Shown here piece after piece: positions 1 through 11,362 of a stretch of 64,000 bases of DNA. The position numbers and the translations under genes are program-made. The stretch covers positions 35,554,627-35,618,626 of the forward strand of contig NW_023998414.1 in the NCBI RefSeq assembly GCF_014805625.2, written 5' to 3'. The notes under the pieces are model-generated. The model searched no databases, was not told the DNA's origin, and was given only the letters and a program-made list of their open reading frames with translations. The DNA comes from Glossina fuscipes (taxonomy: Eukaryota; Arthropoda; Insecta; Diptera; Glossinidae). The first letter of the stretch is position 1. Every line of letters begins with the position of its first letter.

Positions 1-229
1 AGTCAATTTTTTATGATTAAAGTCAAATTTTTATTTGAATTTATTTATTTTTAAAATCAATTTCTGAAAAAATCTTATTTGAATCTGAAATTTTTTTAAT
101 CAGGTTATGCATTCTACTTTTTATACCCTACACGACTTACAGTGCAATTGGATATGCAGAACCCAGAACGACTTAAGAGAGAGAGAGAGAGAGAGATTCA
201 TTCACCTTTCATTACGCCTAAGCTTGTTT

Positions 230-440
230 GTCCATGTGTTTTTAACCTGGTTTTCTTGTGTTCGATCTATAGTTCGTAAATTTTATAAGACATTTCGATG
301 AAATTTAATGCACTAGCGTGTGTTGTGGCCGAAGGACGAACGCGATTGAAAATTATTCGGATCGGACAACTTAAGGCATTATTTTCAAAAAAAAAAAAAA
401 AAATTATATGAATAATTGTATTAAGCAAAGTGGTAGTGTA
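230..440 (-). repeat. Dispersed repeat family A, fragment
   Basis: The reverse complement resembles many other places in the window: a GTCCGATCCGAA-like block, an AATTTTCAATNGNGTTCGTCCTT-like block, and an ATTTCATC-AAAT block followed by a run ending in GACAGAC-like text elsewhere. The same order recurs near 1330-1480, 32640-32830, 50090-50400 and 61200-61330. No coding capacity is seen. Confidence 0.55.
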
Positions 441-1329
441 GGGTATATAATGATCGATCATTGCTTACTATACATTTTGTGAACCTCACCCGAAGCGGAT
501 TTTTATATGAAAATTCATCTTTTTAGAAGTTGATTGTCCCGCAGCCTAAACGGCCTAAACGGCCTAAAGTCTATTGTCGGTCACCGGCTGACTGACAGTG
601 TAAAATATGATATAACATTAAAAAAAAATGTTTATTGTTTTAAGCAATTACTGGAAATTTATTTAGAATTTACACAATTTTTATTTACGGTTATCACAAA
701 ATTTGACAACTTTTTTAGTCATTTGTCGGACCATTGCCATGGCAGAACCATATTGTGTTGCTATACTGCAATTGCGACTTTTCTAAGCAGCAAGCTTGGC
801 CTGACCGGGAAAATATCCCAAAGAAACTCGCATGGCATTCAACGGATATATTTAAATTTTTTGTCAGCATCGCAAACCTTATAATTCTCCCAAATGCAAA
901 ATAATCTGGGATTATACTTAGATTTTTCTATCCAGGCGTAATGATCTTTTACTATGATAAATAACTATCTTTATATAACGGCAATGTGGTGTAGCACAGA
1001 ACAGAAGAGCTTGACGTCGCATGACGGAGATTTTCTTCAGAACTCGCAACTGTCTGTCAACTTGTTAAACAGTAAAGTCTACAAAATTATTTTCAGCATT
1101 CCGTCGGTCTTTAGTATGCTATGCTAGGTTATCTTAAGCCATTTAATTGCATCGATTTCAAATACGAGTTTTTCAATTTTAACTTTTCTAATCGTAAGTT
1201 CAAATTTTACAGATTCAAAAATGAAATTTTAAATTGAAATTTTTTTTTAAATTCAATTCTTTCATTATTCGAAATCATCTCCTAGATCGATGTAAACTTG
1301 CCTATCTCTCTTTGCCTATCATCTAACTT

Positions 1330-1480
1330 GCAATTTTTAAGAATTTTTGATGAAATTTGGTAGGCCGATATGTCTTGGCCCAAGGACGAAAACACTGTTG
1401 AAAATAGTTCGGATCGGTTCAATTATTCGATCGCTTCCCATATAGCAAGCACTTTATTTTGAAAGTATATTATATGACAT
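1330..1480 (-). repeat. Dispersed repeat family A, fragment
   Basis: Same block order as the copy at 230-440 in the same orientation: TTTTGATGAAATTTGGTA, then a CCAAGGACGAAAACACT segment, then GTTCGGATCGGTTC and a CCCATATAGC segment. It is degenerate and truncated on both sides. Confidence 0.5.
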
Positions 1481-1754
1481 ACGGTATTTAATGGTGCTTT
1501 ACTTAATTTTCTTTTTATTAAGAATCATAGATCAATACATCTGATGTTTTGATCATTGTATGCTAACCCTTGTGATCTGATTTAGATAATTTCTGAACTT
1601 GAAGTAATATTAAAGTTACAACTTTAAGCTCTAAGAAAAAATTATTACCGTTTAAGGGTAATATGGATAAAACTAAGCATTTTTTTTTTCCCCCATAAGT
1701 TTAAAAAGATCCAAGAGTCCAAGAGTCGATAATAATGATTTTCAAATGTAATTT

Positions 1755-1782
<28 letters not shown>
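1755..1782. repeat. (AG)n microsatellite
   Basis: Fourteen perfect AG units. Such runs can bind GAGA factor in flies, but nothing nearby suggests a promoter. Confidence 0.85.
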
Positions 1783-1789
<7 letters not shown>

Positions 1790-2280
1790 GCAATTTTTGA
1801 AATCGATTTATTTTTAAAATGAAATTTTTGAACTTTAATCGTGACGAAAATTAAGCAGTCAGACATACCAACATGGATAAGCCCGATTGCTGCTATTGAG
1901 CGTAAATATATCGTATAAGAGCTACCATAAGAGTTAAAAAGGTTAAAGTACCTATCGAAAGAATCGTACTCGTTCATAAAACATATTTTTTTTATTACTC
2001 TTTTAGAATAATTGACAATAGTTTTGGCCATAGCCTTAAGGAAATTATATATGATAAGAAAATTTGTAACGGATTAAAATTTTGATTTTGATCGGATATA
2101 ATTCATATTTTTTTTTCCTTTTTATAATATTCTTTGGTAACTTTGCATTAATATTTGAAAATCATTTCGATTCATTTTTGAATGACCTTCTAATCCCTGC
2201 ACTTTATGAACGAAGTAACCAACCTAGTGCTGGGTTATGAAACCTTAAGAAATTCTTCTTTTCACCTATAAACAAAATCT

Positions 2281-2324
2281 TTATCAAGATAGTAAACTGA
2301 ACACTACTTTTTTATTTATATATA

Positions 2325-2363
<39 letters not shown>

Positions 2364-4060
2364 GTAACGTTTTTTTTTTATTTGTAGTTTTCTTCTTTTT
2401 TTTTACGCGCAGATAACTAATAATTAGTTTAATATCTTTTTTTTTTAATTTCTTTAATCATTTTATTATTCTGTTAGTATACACGTGACAAAGTGGTGGT
2501 AATGCCGCGCATATGTAAGGAAGAGCAACCGCAATATAAATAAAACAGCATATTTTTTTAACTCCTAAAATTATATATAATTATTAGAACAAACATAGAA
2601 ATTACATAATTTTTATTTTTTAGTATATTATTACAAAGAATAAATAAAAACGAAACAAAACAGTAATACAAACAATTTTTGAAATTAATAACAAAAAAAA
2701 AAAAAAAAAAGAAATGAAAGTATAAAAGAAAATGAAAAAGAAGACGAAAAAGAAAAAGAAAACTGAAATTATTAATTTAATTAGTTACTTTTGGGAAATG
2801 AAAATACCACAACAACAACAACAACAACCACAACAAAACAATGTTGCATATTATAAAGCGTATAAAATTTAATTGAAAATAAAGCATACTTTAGAACTAA
2901 GCTATAGTTTAATTTAAAAAAAAAAAACAAAAAAACAAAAAAAGTAATATTATAATTAAAATTTAAAAAAAAAAACAAAACAAAAAACAGAACAAAATAA
3001 AACAAAAGAAGAAAAGTCAAAATTTGTATAAGAAAAAAATAATATCTCAAGCTCTCGGTGAGTTTAATATAGAACGTATGTAAATTTATTATTATTATTA
3101 TTATGAATTATTATTATTAATTATTATTATAATTATTATTATAATTATTATTATTATTATTAATTATTATAATTATTATTATTAATTCTTATTATTTTCT
3201 TTTTCTCTAGCAAGTATTTAACAATAAAGAAAAGTAAAATTGTACGAAAAGCAAAACAAAAAAAACAAAAAAATGATAATAAATTGAAAAAGAAAAAAAA
3301 ATTCAGTTTGTTTATTATAATATATATATATATATATACGAATACACAACAACAACCACACATACACATACATAAACACACAAAGCAAATCACATAATAA
3401 AATTCCAGTAACAATCATAAATAATGCGCATACCGTCACATTCACTTTATATTTGTAATAAAAGAACAAATACAACAAATAACAGCAACAACAACAACAA
3501 CAAAATGAGTAAATACAAGGCCCGTGTGTATATTACTATCATTCTTTATATATCCGATATATTTTTAGTGTTACATAAAAAGCATGAAGAAGCGAAGATT
3601 AAAAGAACACAAATCGGCTACAAGTAAAAAAAAAAAGAAAAAAAAGAAGAAAAATAAATGAAATGAAATAAAATAAAAACAACTAAAATATATAAGAAAT
3701 TAATGAAATAAAAAAAAACATGAATTATATAATAAAAGGAAAAAACTAAAAATAAAAATAAAAAAATACAAATAAAATAAAAGTAAAAACAAAATATTAA
3801 AACGATAGATGATTGTTTTACTCTAGCATATGCTTTTTAATCATAAAAAATAATGAGAATTTTTGAAATTCTCAAAGTAAATTTACGCACCTTTACCATA
3901 ACGCCGTTACTAGTTCGAGTCGCATTAATGAGAATCATTTTTGCTTTCATATCGATCTTGAATTCGTTTTTACATTGTGTCTTGCTCGGAATCGTTGCAT
4001 TTTGAATGTCATGGGAAGAATATATATATATATATATATATGTATACCTATCTCTCATTA
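2281..4060. other. Low-complexity AT-rich tract
   Basis: Almost continuous simple sequence: TA and poly-T runs near 2320-2360, A-rich runs, CAA repeats near 2808-2835 and 3485-3505, ATT repeats at about 3085-3190, and TA runs near 3320-3340 and 4020-4041. Fly neuronal genes can have 3' UTRs of this texture, but no coding exon adjoins it, so no assignment is made. The open frames here are products of the repeats. Confidence 0.6.
3085..3190. repeat. (ATT)n/(TTA)n trinucleotide array
   Basis: Interrupted array of ATT and TTA units about 100 bp long inside the AT-rich tract. The only interruptions are single-base slips. Confidence 0.85.
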
Positions 4061-4519
4061 TACTGAGTTTACCCCTCGAATCATCGCGGCTACCAAGTCC
4101 TATCTAATATATATATTTACTATCTAGCTGTATATAACAAAATATACCCCTCTTTCTTTGTTGAATACATACCATCGTATCATGGGCCTGCCTTCGCTAT
4201 TTTAACAACAAATGAATCCATGTTCAAGATAAATTTCGGTTACGACATTGTTTAAATATACATAATCGGTCTTTATTTGTAAACATTTATAAGAGCAGGG
4301 TCGTAATCACGTATGCAAAATTGAGAAGCTGTTGCGACAGAAATGGCTGAATACAAAGTCGAAAGTCTTTAGTTTATATATACATATATTGGACCTGTTT
4401 TTTGGATTTCACCGCATATAAGTATTTTCGGTAAATGAAGACCTTTATATACCAAAAACATCTAACTGCTAATTTTTTATAACGAAAATTGGTTCATAGT
4501 AGCAAAATTTTTACAGTAT

Positions 4520-4960
4520 AACTCGCAGGTGTGAGCGGGAGTTACAGCGAAGGGTTCAGGTATTCATGGACGACGAAAGTGTGTTTAGAACTCTCGGTAG
4601 CATTGAGAATTGCTGTAACGTGAACGATGTTGAGCTTATGTCCGGGTACATTAGGGCAAGCCTTCTACAGATTTCAAAAAGATATACCCGCCACCTAAAT
4701 CCTTCAATAGGAATAGACGTCTTCTCAGCGTTCTCAAGCGCTCATCCTGGAGTTATCTGCATACTGCAGACTACACTATGGCGACTCGTCGTTCTTTTAA
4801 GCGCGCTGTCCGCCTTTAGAACAACCTACCAGGGCTGGTCTTTCCTGCCGATGTCAACATTTTCAAGTCAAACGTTCACAAATATTACTCCCTTTCTTCA
4901 CTTTACTATATAACCCTTCCTGATCATCTCCGTACCCGCTTGGTATGGGGGATATTTCCT
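4520..4960 (+). other. GC-richer island with unidentified 115-codon open frame
   Basis: Between 4520 and 4960 the composition is clearly less AT-rich than its surroundings. The plus-strand frame starts at a true ATG (4566) and runs to 4913. Its product is rich in Ser/Thr with one hydrophobic stretch near residues 74-84, and I do not recognise it. The minus strand contains basic segments broken by several stops, which would fit a dead retroelement fragment. Either strand could be the original coding strand, and function is unlikely. Confidence 0.25.
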
Positions 4961-4979
4961 GCGTACGCCGTACCATAAA

Positions 4980-5320
4980 ATAACAACAACAAAAAAGTGA
5001 CAGTACAAAATTTGAGTCACATAGATCTGTTGTTTTGTCCCTAAGGATTATCATGAAAAACAAGCCCTTATATGTAGCGAAAGTGTAATTTCTAATGTTC
5101 TATGAAGGGAACTGAAGAAGAACAAAATTTTTGGGAAGCAAATTAAGTTGGATAAATCTGGATCATACAGTATGGATATATTAAGAATTCTCCAATATGC
5201 GAGCTTTCATGAAAAGTAGGTCTTTGCATGTAATTAATGTGTAACTTTTGGTGTGTTATTACCAAAAAGAACAAAGTACAATTAGCACTATAGTCAATCT
5301 TGCCCGACTGTAATGTCTTT
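4980..5320 (-). repeat. Dispersed repeat family A, head half
   Basis: Matches the region 33110-33470 block by block: an ATGAAA-AACAAGCCCTT segment, a GGAAGCAAATTAAGTT segment, and an end containing CTTGCCCGA before the head. On the minus strand this end reads as the AGTCGGGCAAG-type head that also starts the copies at 21777 and 59451. Confidence 0.6.
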
Positions 5321-6425
5321 AATTGTTTATTCGTACATATACGTACACATATATAGTCAACTATTCCATGAACTGAAATTAATTTCTCCCGTCAATTTCA
5401 AATGGAAATCAGCGATTTTCATTAAGGAACTTTCATAATCCGACTTTTTAAAATACGCCGTCATAATAAGGATTCTTGGATCTTGCGTCAAAGCACATTG
5501 GTTGCACAAATTTGGCATAGACTACCACAAACAGTTGGGGGTAGAAAAAATAAACTTAGGACGGAATTGCTGGCTGCGTATTGTTTTGACGGTTTTATAA
5601 TTCTTTTCGCGTCCTTCCCATTCAGAAGGGATCTCGGAATGTGCTAATTATGTTAGGGCTTTTCAGCCGGAAAGAGATTTCAGGGAATCTCATTTAATAT
5701 ACCTTGTTGAGACATTGCATTTGCAGTAACGTCCCATAAATTGTCATCTTTATAACAGTTTCCAGGAGCTCTGTAAGACATGAAAGAACGATCTTTATTA
5801 GTAGGTGCTGTTGACTGCCAGGCTATTATATTAATCCCAAGGTAATAGTACCCGAAAACATATTTATTTTTTTTTTTTCTGTTGAGTTCAATTCCAACAC
5901 AGCTTCGACTAAGCTTATAAATTCTGCAAAAAATCGTGATATTTATTTGTGGATATTTAACTAGAGTCCTCATCTTGCTCAGTTTTTCAAAAGTCGAAGA
6001 AATTCTACAAAAAACCGACTAGGATCAGTACAGTTAAGTTTAGGACATGAACATCAAAACAAAAGAAAAAATTGTATGTATATATATTTATTGGTCTCAA
6101 TTCCCATTTGTGAAGTATCACCTTTGATGAGGTTAATAAAAGACGACGGCAAGTGTATCCTATATTACAATAATGTGCAAAAAGATCGTGGGCAAAGATG
6201 AAACTATACAAATAATAACAAAACCTGGGGGATAATCCCATATGAAATATATAGCTTTCGCTTTTGCAATCAGCCGTTTTTGCCGAATAGCTCAATACAA
6301 GAGCGAAAGCTAACATTTAGCTAAGTGATTACTCCCCTACATTGATGACATGGAAGTGATTGGAAAGAAATGGTACGTCGTTAGCTGCTCCAATCTGTGT
6401 AGACAATCAATTTCCAATTCGACAA

Positions 6426-6640
6426 TTAATGTGAGCAAGACCTGTCATTGGGGAATAGTCTGCAGAATCGATCAATTGGAAAGGGGTCGTCCGCCGTCTC
6501 AATAATGCTAAACTCAACAAAATGTTTAATGGGCCGGGACAAATTGAGAAAGTTCGACTGTGATGATGTTTTGATGCAATCCGGACCCTTCTCGATCTGA
6601 CTATCGTATATTTTGTGTGCAGTATCCTGCAATCAAAAGT
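6426..6640 (-). pseudogene. Exon-like minus-strand frame, unidentified
   Basis: On the minus strand a TTTTGATTGCAG acceptor-like string ends at about 6632 and is followed by an open frame of about 67 codons ending in a stop at 6426. Composition and codon use look more like coding sequence than the AT-rich surroundings, and the peptide (ending FPNDRSCSH) is not low-complexity. No partner exon was found upstream, and I do not recognise the family. It could be a stranded exon, a retroelement relic, or chance. Confidence 0.2.
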
Positions 6641-7492
6641 AAAAATCGCCCGATTCACTCGGAAATCTCAAAACTTCTATAGTATGGAAAAAATGATTAT
6701 ACCAGAAAAATGGCAAAACAAATCCCCATGACGCACATTTGGTTTAATACAATTCATTTAAAAGTTACGAAAAATGTGATTGAATTTTAATGAAAAAAGG
6801 CCGTGAACGTGTTGTCTTATCTAATATCATATATCATAGAAAACTTTATTTCCATTTCAATGCAACGTCACTGATAGATAATGAAAAAATTCTAAAACTA
6901 AAGTGAAATGAATGTTAATTTTCTTTTACGTTACTAATACAGGCTTGCAAACTTCTTTCTTTCTTAGAAACAAACGGAATTTGGAACGTGCAAAATATGT
7001 TTTCTGATGATTATTCCATCTTTATTTTTACGCGAAACCGAAGTACAAAAGTGATTTTGTTTTTTTTTTTTTATTAATAAATTTTCATTCTTATATATAT
7101 ATATATATATATATTAATGAATTTCTAAAATTTATAAAAATGAATGTCCGGAAAAACTTTCACTTTCCACATGAAAGAGCCTCCAGAGCCATTAAATACA
7201 AGAGTGAATAAATAAATGAAAAAAAAACATTCCATTTTAACAAAAATATTCTTAAGGATATAGTAATTAACTTAATGTAGTGATAAGAAAGAATACATAT
7301 ACATGCGATGTCTCTGAAGCTTCCTTTCGAGCATTGCAAACGTTTTGACAAAATGAATATACCCCTTCGCTGATGGATACAAAAACAAAAATTATACGCT
7401 GCGAACGGCAATTCTATTTCTGCGAATAAAAATTTACTTTGCTGTGCTATTGTGGAACTCGGGCGGTTAATTTATCTTATCTACAAGCAAAA

Positions 7493-9112
7493 ATGAGCGT
7501 CGCCACAGGGCATCGTGGCCAATTCAATACCGCAAGTAAAGCTTCGCTTAATTACTCGGGAACAACGAATACACCGAATGACTCCGTTGAACCGATCTGT
7601 GAATTGAGTACATTGCAGTGTCGTCATCTAATAGTCGAATCTAATAGCTCATTCAAGCAATGGGCTGAAGTGGACGCTCCTTCTTGCATGGGCGCCAATT
7701 GCGATCATAGCATTAGTTATTGGGAAATATGCTCAACAGCGTTATCAATCGTTATGCGCGCTATAGCGGTTTGCATTAACATTAAATTAGCAGCAAACTA
7801 TTATCGTCAGGGTCATTTGGATTACTTTGCATGGACTATCACATGCATTGCGGTACCTATGTTCGTTACCACAATGATTCATGCCAACATGTAAGCCTAA
7901 TAAAGGATTAATGCAAATGTTATTGTACTTATTCTTATGGATAACAGGTGTTATAAAGATGGTAAGTTTAGTGACGGTGCGTGCAAAACTTTACAAACCC
8001 TATGGCTAGTTATCGTATCATCGTTTTTCTTTCGTTATTGGAAATCCCTAATGTATGCTTTAAAATGTAAAAGAGCTGAAAGTATTGGCGATAAACAATC
8101 GCAATTAAGGCAAGTAATAATTTTTTTCGCCGAAGGAAGTTGGTTTTTGTTTCTCATTTCACCTTTTATTTTCCAGAAATTACAAACTGAATATAAGGGA
8201 AGAAAGTGATGTAGCTTTTATAAGATTATTTGAGTGTTTCCTGGAAGCTGCCCCTCAAAAAATATTGCAAGTATCTATAGTTTTAGGTCATGTTGACAAA
8301 ATGACAGGTGAGTAATAAACGCTTCGCCATGAAATTTTTCGTTCTCATTAATATATTTTTTTTAATAGATTTACAAATTATAGCCATATCTTCATATTTT
8401 GGCAGTATGGCTTGGTGTTTATCAGCTTATCATCGTTACAACCGTTACTCACAAGGTGATAAATTCAATATAAGTATAAACGGTGTAATTCTACAATTGT
8501 GCTGGCATTTTTGTACATCAGGTACATACATATATATCTGCCGTTATATACCATACTTTTTTTGTGAAAAATGTACTCAATATTGTTTAAAATGTTTTGT
8601 TTGTTTGTTTGTTTTTTTGTTTTTTTTTTTTTTATGTTTATTTGATTTTTGTTTTTTTTTTAGTTTCCCGCACACTGTGTATAGCCTTGGTGGCTAGCAT
8701 ATTTCCACTTTGGACATTAGTTGCTAGTCTGAGTCACGCTTTACTATTTGGCTTCATTACTTTCATAATTGAACGTCCGAAGTTCGCCAATTCTTCTTTA
8801 AGCAATTTTCTTTTCTGTCTAGTCTTAGGTTTTGTTTATGTGTTCACGTTTATATCAGTACGCGACGCTCCTACACGTTATAAGTATATATCTTATTACT
8901 TGTTCTGCACAATCGAAAATATTGCCTGCGTAACACTATTCATTTTGTACGCTTCTAACGATTTAGCGAACATTGCAATACTATTTTATCCTTTATGCGG
9001 TTTAGCTTTATCATTTTATTACATCGGTATTGGCTTTATGATCATCTATTATTTGTACTTTCATCCGCGCATAACAGCCAGAACATCTAAACGAATTATT
9101 AATAATAACTAA
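7493..9112 (+). CDS. XK-related (Xkr) multipass membrane protein
   Basis: Xkr proteins are plasma-membrane proteins, several of which are phospholipid scramblases. The five joined exons encode 430 residues: 7493-7890, 7948-8109, 8177-8307, 8369-8521 and 8664-9112. Family hallmarks are visible: HLDYFAWT in an early membrane segment, then [17 protein letters not shown] across exon 3, then a long hydrophobic C-terminal half with [16 protein letters not shown] chose the ATG at 7493 (CAAAAATGAGC); the frame is open further upstream but only to a TTG. Junctions 1, 3 and 4 are GT-AG. Junction 2 keeps the frame only with a GC donor at 8110 (AAG then GCAAGT), giving QLR-NYKL. A canonical AATAAA lies at 9238-9243. 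The family call is firm, but the exact paralogue (Xkr4/6-like) is not determined. Confidence 0.9.
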
Positions 9113-9157
9113 ATAAGTATATAGTGAACTGAATTATTTTGTACAGTTGTTGTTATT

Positions 9158-9158
<1 letters not shown>

Positions 9159-9205
<47 letters not shown>
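9159..9205. repeat. 47-T homopolymer in the Xkr 3' region
   Basis: An uninterrupted run of about 47 T lies 46 bases after the Xkr stop and before its polyadenylation signal. Its assembled length is likely unreliable. Confidence 0.85.
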
Positions 9206-9206
<1 letters not shown>

Positions 9207-9237
9207 TTTTGTTTACATTTATGTAAGAATACATTCG

Positions 9238-9243
9238 AATAAA
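9238..9243 (+). terminator. Polyadenylation signal of the Xkr gene
   Basis: AATAAA 126 bases after the stop codon, the only canonical hexamer close to the end of this gene. Confidence 0.6.
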
Positions 9244-9682
9244 GTATAAGTTTTAAATATTTACTTAATATTTGTTTATTTAATACCTAAGGTTTTTTAG
9301 CATATCATAATTCATTACATTTGTTTTTATATAGGAATTAAGCTGTTTGTTAAAATATTTGTATACATAAAACTATAAAATAAACATTAAAATTCTTTTA
9401 TTATTTCATTTCTCCTTTACAAAAACAAAGATCCTAATTGTTCTGGACCAACGAGAAACTCATTCGCTCTATCTTAGAAGAAAAAAAAAGAAGAAATTAT
9501 TAATGAAATCATACAGTCAGTTAACAGTGGCAATCAATAAGAAGAATGGTAATAAACATATCTATAAATAGATTTGATTTTGAAAACGGCCTAAATAAAT
9601 TTTTTCATTTTTTTATTATAAACATATATTATTAAAATCTCTCGATTTTAAGACAAAAGGGAAATTTAAAAATATAATTTCC

Positions 9683-9708
9683 TACAATATATCTTATGAT
9701 ATATTGTA
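9683..9708. repeat. Perfect 11-bp hairpin
   Basis: TACAATATATC, a TTAT loop, then GATATATTGTA. The arms are fully complementary. The sequence is AT-only apart from one C/G pair, so it may be chance in this composition. Confidence 0.5.
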
Positions 9709-11190
9709 TGGGCCACTTTCAAAATAACTGATTTACTATGTTAGATGTTATTGTATATACATATTAAGCTTGAACAGATCCTTTATTAAGTTTCGATAAA
9801 TTTTTAATGATACTGAACATTTGTATGCGCGAAAAATATAAAAGTTCATGCAAAGAGAAGAATAAATTTATAAGAATTTGGTTTTCATTACTGCATTTTA
9901 AAACCCACAGACGCGATACCATGTGGATATCATCTTTTGATAATTTGAAGCAAAGAAAAACTTTTTTAAATCTACATCGTTTAATTTCGCCTAATAGCTC
10001 CAGTGTAAAGACGGTACACTGCATTAAGAGCGATCAAGAACATGAAATATATTTTGTGACTTTCTACTAATAAAAAAAAAAAATAAAAGTGCCATAGGAT
10101 TGCTTATAACTTATACTCTTACCAACAATGTATATAAATTTGTTTTGTAAAATCTTCAGAAGTAGCGTCACATCAACTGTAGTATAAATTAAGACGGTAC
10201 GATGAACTAACAACTTCGAAGCCAAAATGAAATGATCGCTACCGATAATAAATTATCAGTTTGATACGTGCATTAAGCGTAAAGCTAAGAGAATTGATGT
10301 AGTGTCAGCCAAAGTAAAACGAAAAACAAATATTATAATCGTCATAGAATCATTCTGCCTAAAAGTAATGCGAAGCGCATATGTGGTCTTGGCTCGTCAT
10401 CAAACCATCTTAACGTTTCTTTTGTTTATAATTGTTTACGATATACTTAATTTATTTTATTTAGGTAATGCGATTCCCCTCCTAGACTGTATTGAATAGT
10501 TTACACAAATTGAATATAATATTGACTTACAGTGAGTGTCAGCTAACTGTAAATAATAACATGGGGCTCTTTATTTTCTTTGAATTTAATAAAATTTGAT
10601 CCCTTAATAAAATCTAGACAAATTTTTGTCTTGTGATTCTTTATGCAAAGTCAATTGCGAATCGTATTTTATATTATGTGCACATGAACATATATTAGGA
10701 GACATATAACTCTTTCTCTTTGTGAAAGCCTTAAGGGAGCGTATCTCAATTTTAACAAATCGATTGTATTTAAAATAGAATCCTAATATAGTAGCCATTG
10801 AGATAACAAACAGTAAAAATTTGACATTGGTTTCAAAACATTTCGTTTTATTCTAAAATTTCAATATCATTTACATGCATTTCTACATATGTATTGCTTA
10901 AGGTAAGTGTGATGTTTATTTTCTTCGGCTCACTTCTTGCTTTTGCATCTTAAGAATAAAAGGAAAAATATTTAATTTGCATATCTTTCACTTATATTTC
11001 AGGAGTATTATATATAGCATATATATTATATATTTATATATTTATATATCTATATATATAAATATATATATATATACATATAGTATTTATATATATATAC
11101 TGCATATATATATATATATATGTAATTTCTTTAAAAACTATTCATTTTTTATTAATGATTTTTTTTGTTCTTATTTCACTTCAATGATAT

Positions 11191-11196
11191 TTTATT
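11191..11196 (-). terminator. Polyadenylation signal of the SPAG7-like gene
   Basis: TTTATT on the plus strand, i.e. AATAAA on the minus strand, about 170 bases beyond the SPAG7-like stop. Confidence 0.45.
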
Positions 11197-11362
11197 AAAA
11201 GTTCAATTATTGCAAAGCATTTCGATCCTATATGTATGTATACTTATATATATAGAATTTTATCATCGCCATACATTTATGTGTTATATAATTGCTGATT
11301 AATAGTAACAGAAATATAATATTGTGATGGTTGTAGCTTTTACTATGGCCATTAGTATTTCA

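Larger units (their letters stand above)
1..2280. other. Intergenic DNA without a recognisable gene
   Basis: No open frame here looks like a protein: frames are short, biased to A/T codons, and several begin only at TTG or CTG. The stretch contains two degenerate minus-strand pieces of the common dispersed repeat (about 230-440 and 1330-1480), short GA runs at about 178-196 and 1755-1782, and a 16-A run near 388. I see no promoter or exon worth calling. Confidence 0.6.
4297..6340. mobile_element. Possible decayed DNA transposon with imperfect terminal inverted repeats
   Basis: The left edge reads CAGGGTCGTAATCACGT. Near 6323-6340 the reverse complement reads GTAGGGGAGTAATCACTT, matching the left edge at about 14 of 18 positions including the preceding G. 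A CAGGG start is typical of hAT-type elements, but I see no matching 8-bp target duplication and no transposase. The interval contains a GC-richer island (4520-4960), a nested family A copy (about 4980-5320) and unassigned minus-strand open frames at 5680-5973 and 6005-6316. Similar GGATCGTAATCACGTAA text occurs at 63831. This is a hypothesis only. Confidence 0.2.
9244..11362. other. Intergenic region between Xkr and SPAG7
   Basis: No convincing gene. Overlapping open frames on both strands at 9764-10070 are not low-complexity, but neither is recognised and neither has splice or promoter context. TA-rich microsatellite occupies about 11010-11122. The lower part contains the SPAG7 3' UTR, with a minus-strand AATAAA at 11196-11191. 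Confidence 0.55.

Noticed and set aside
3160..3478. Minus-strand Cys/Val/Tyr-rich frames
   Set aside because: Encoded by TA, CA and ATT simple repeats in the low-complexity tract.
7439..7492. Longer N-terminus for the Xkr protein
   Set aside because: The frame is open upstream of 7493, but the first codon at 7439 is TTG, not ATG; the ATG at 7493 has a good context.
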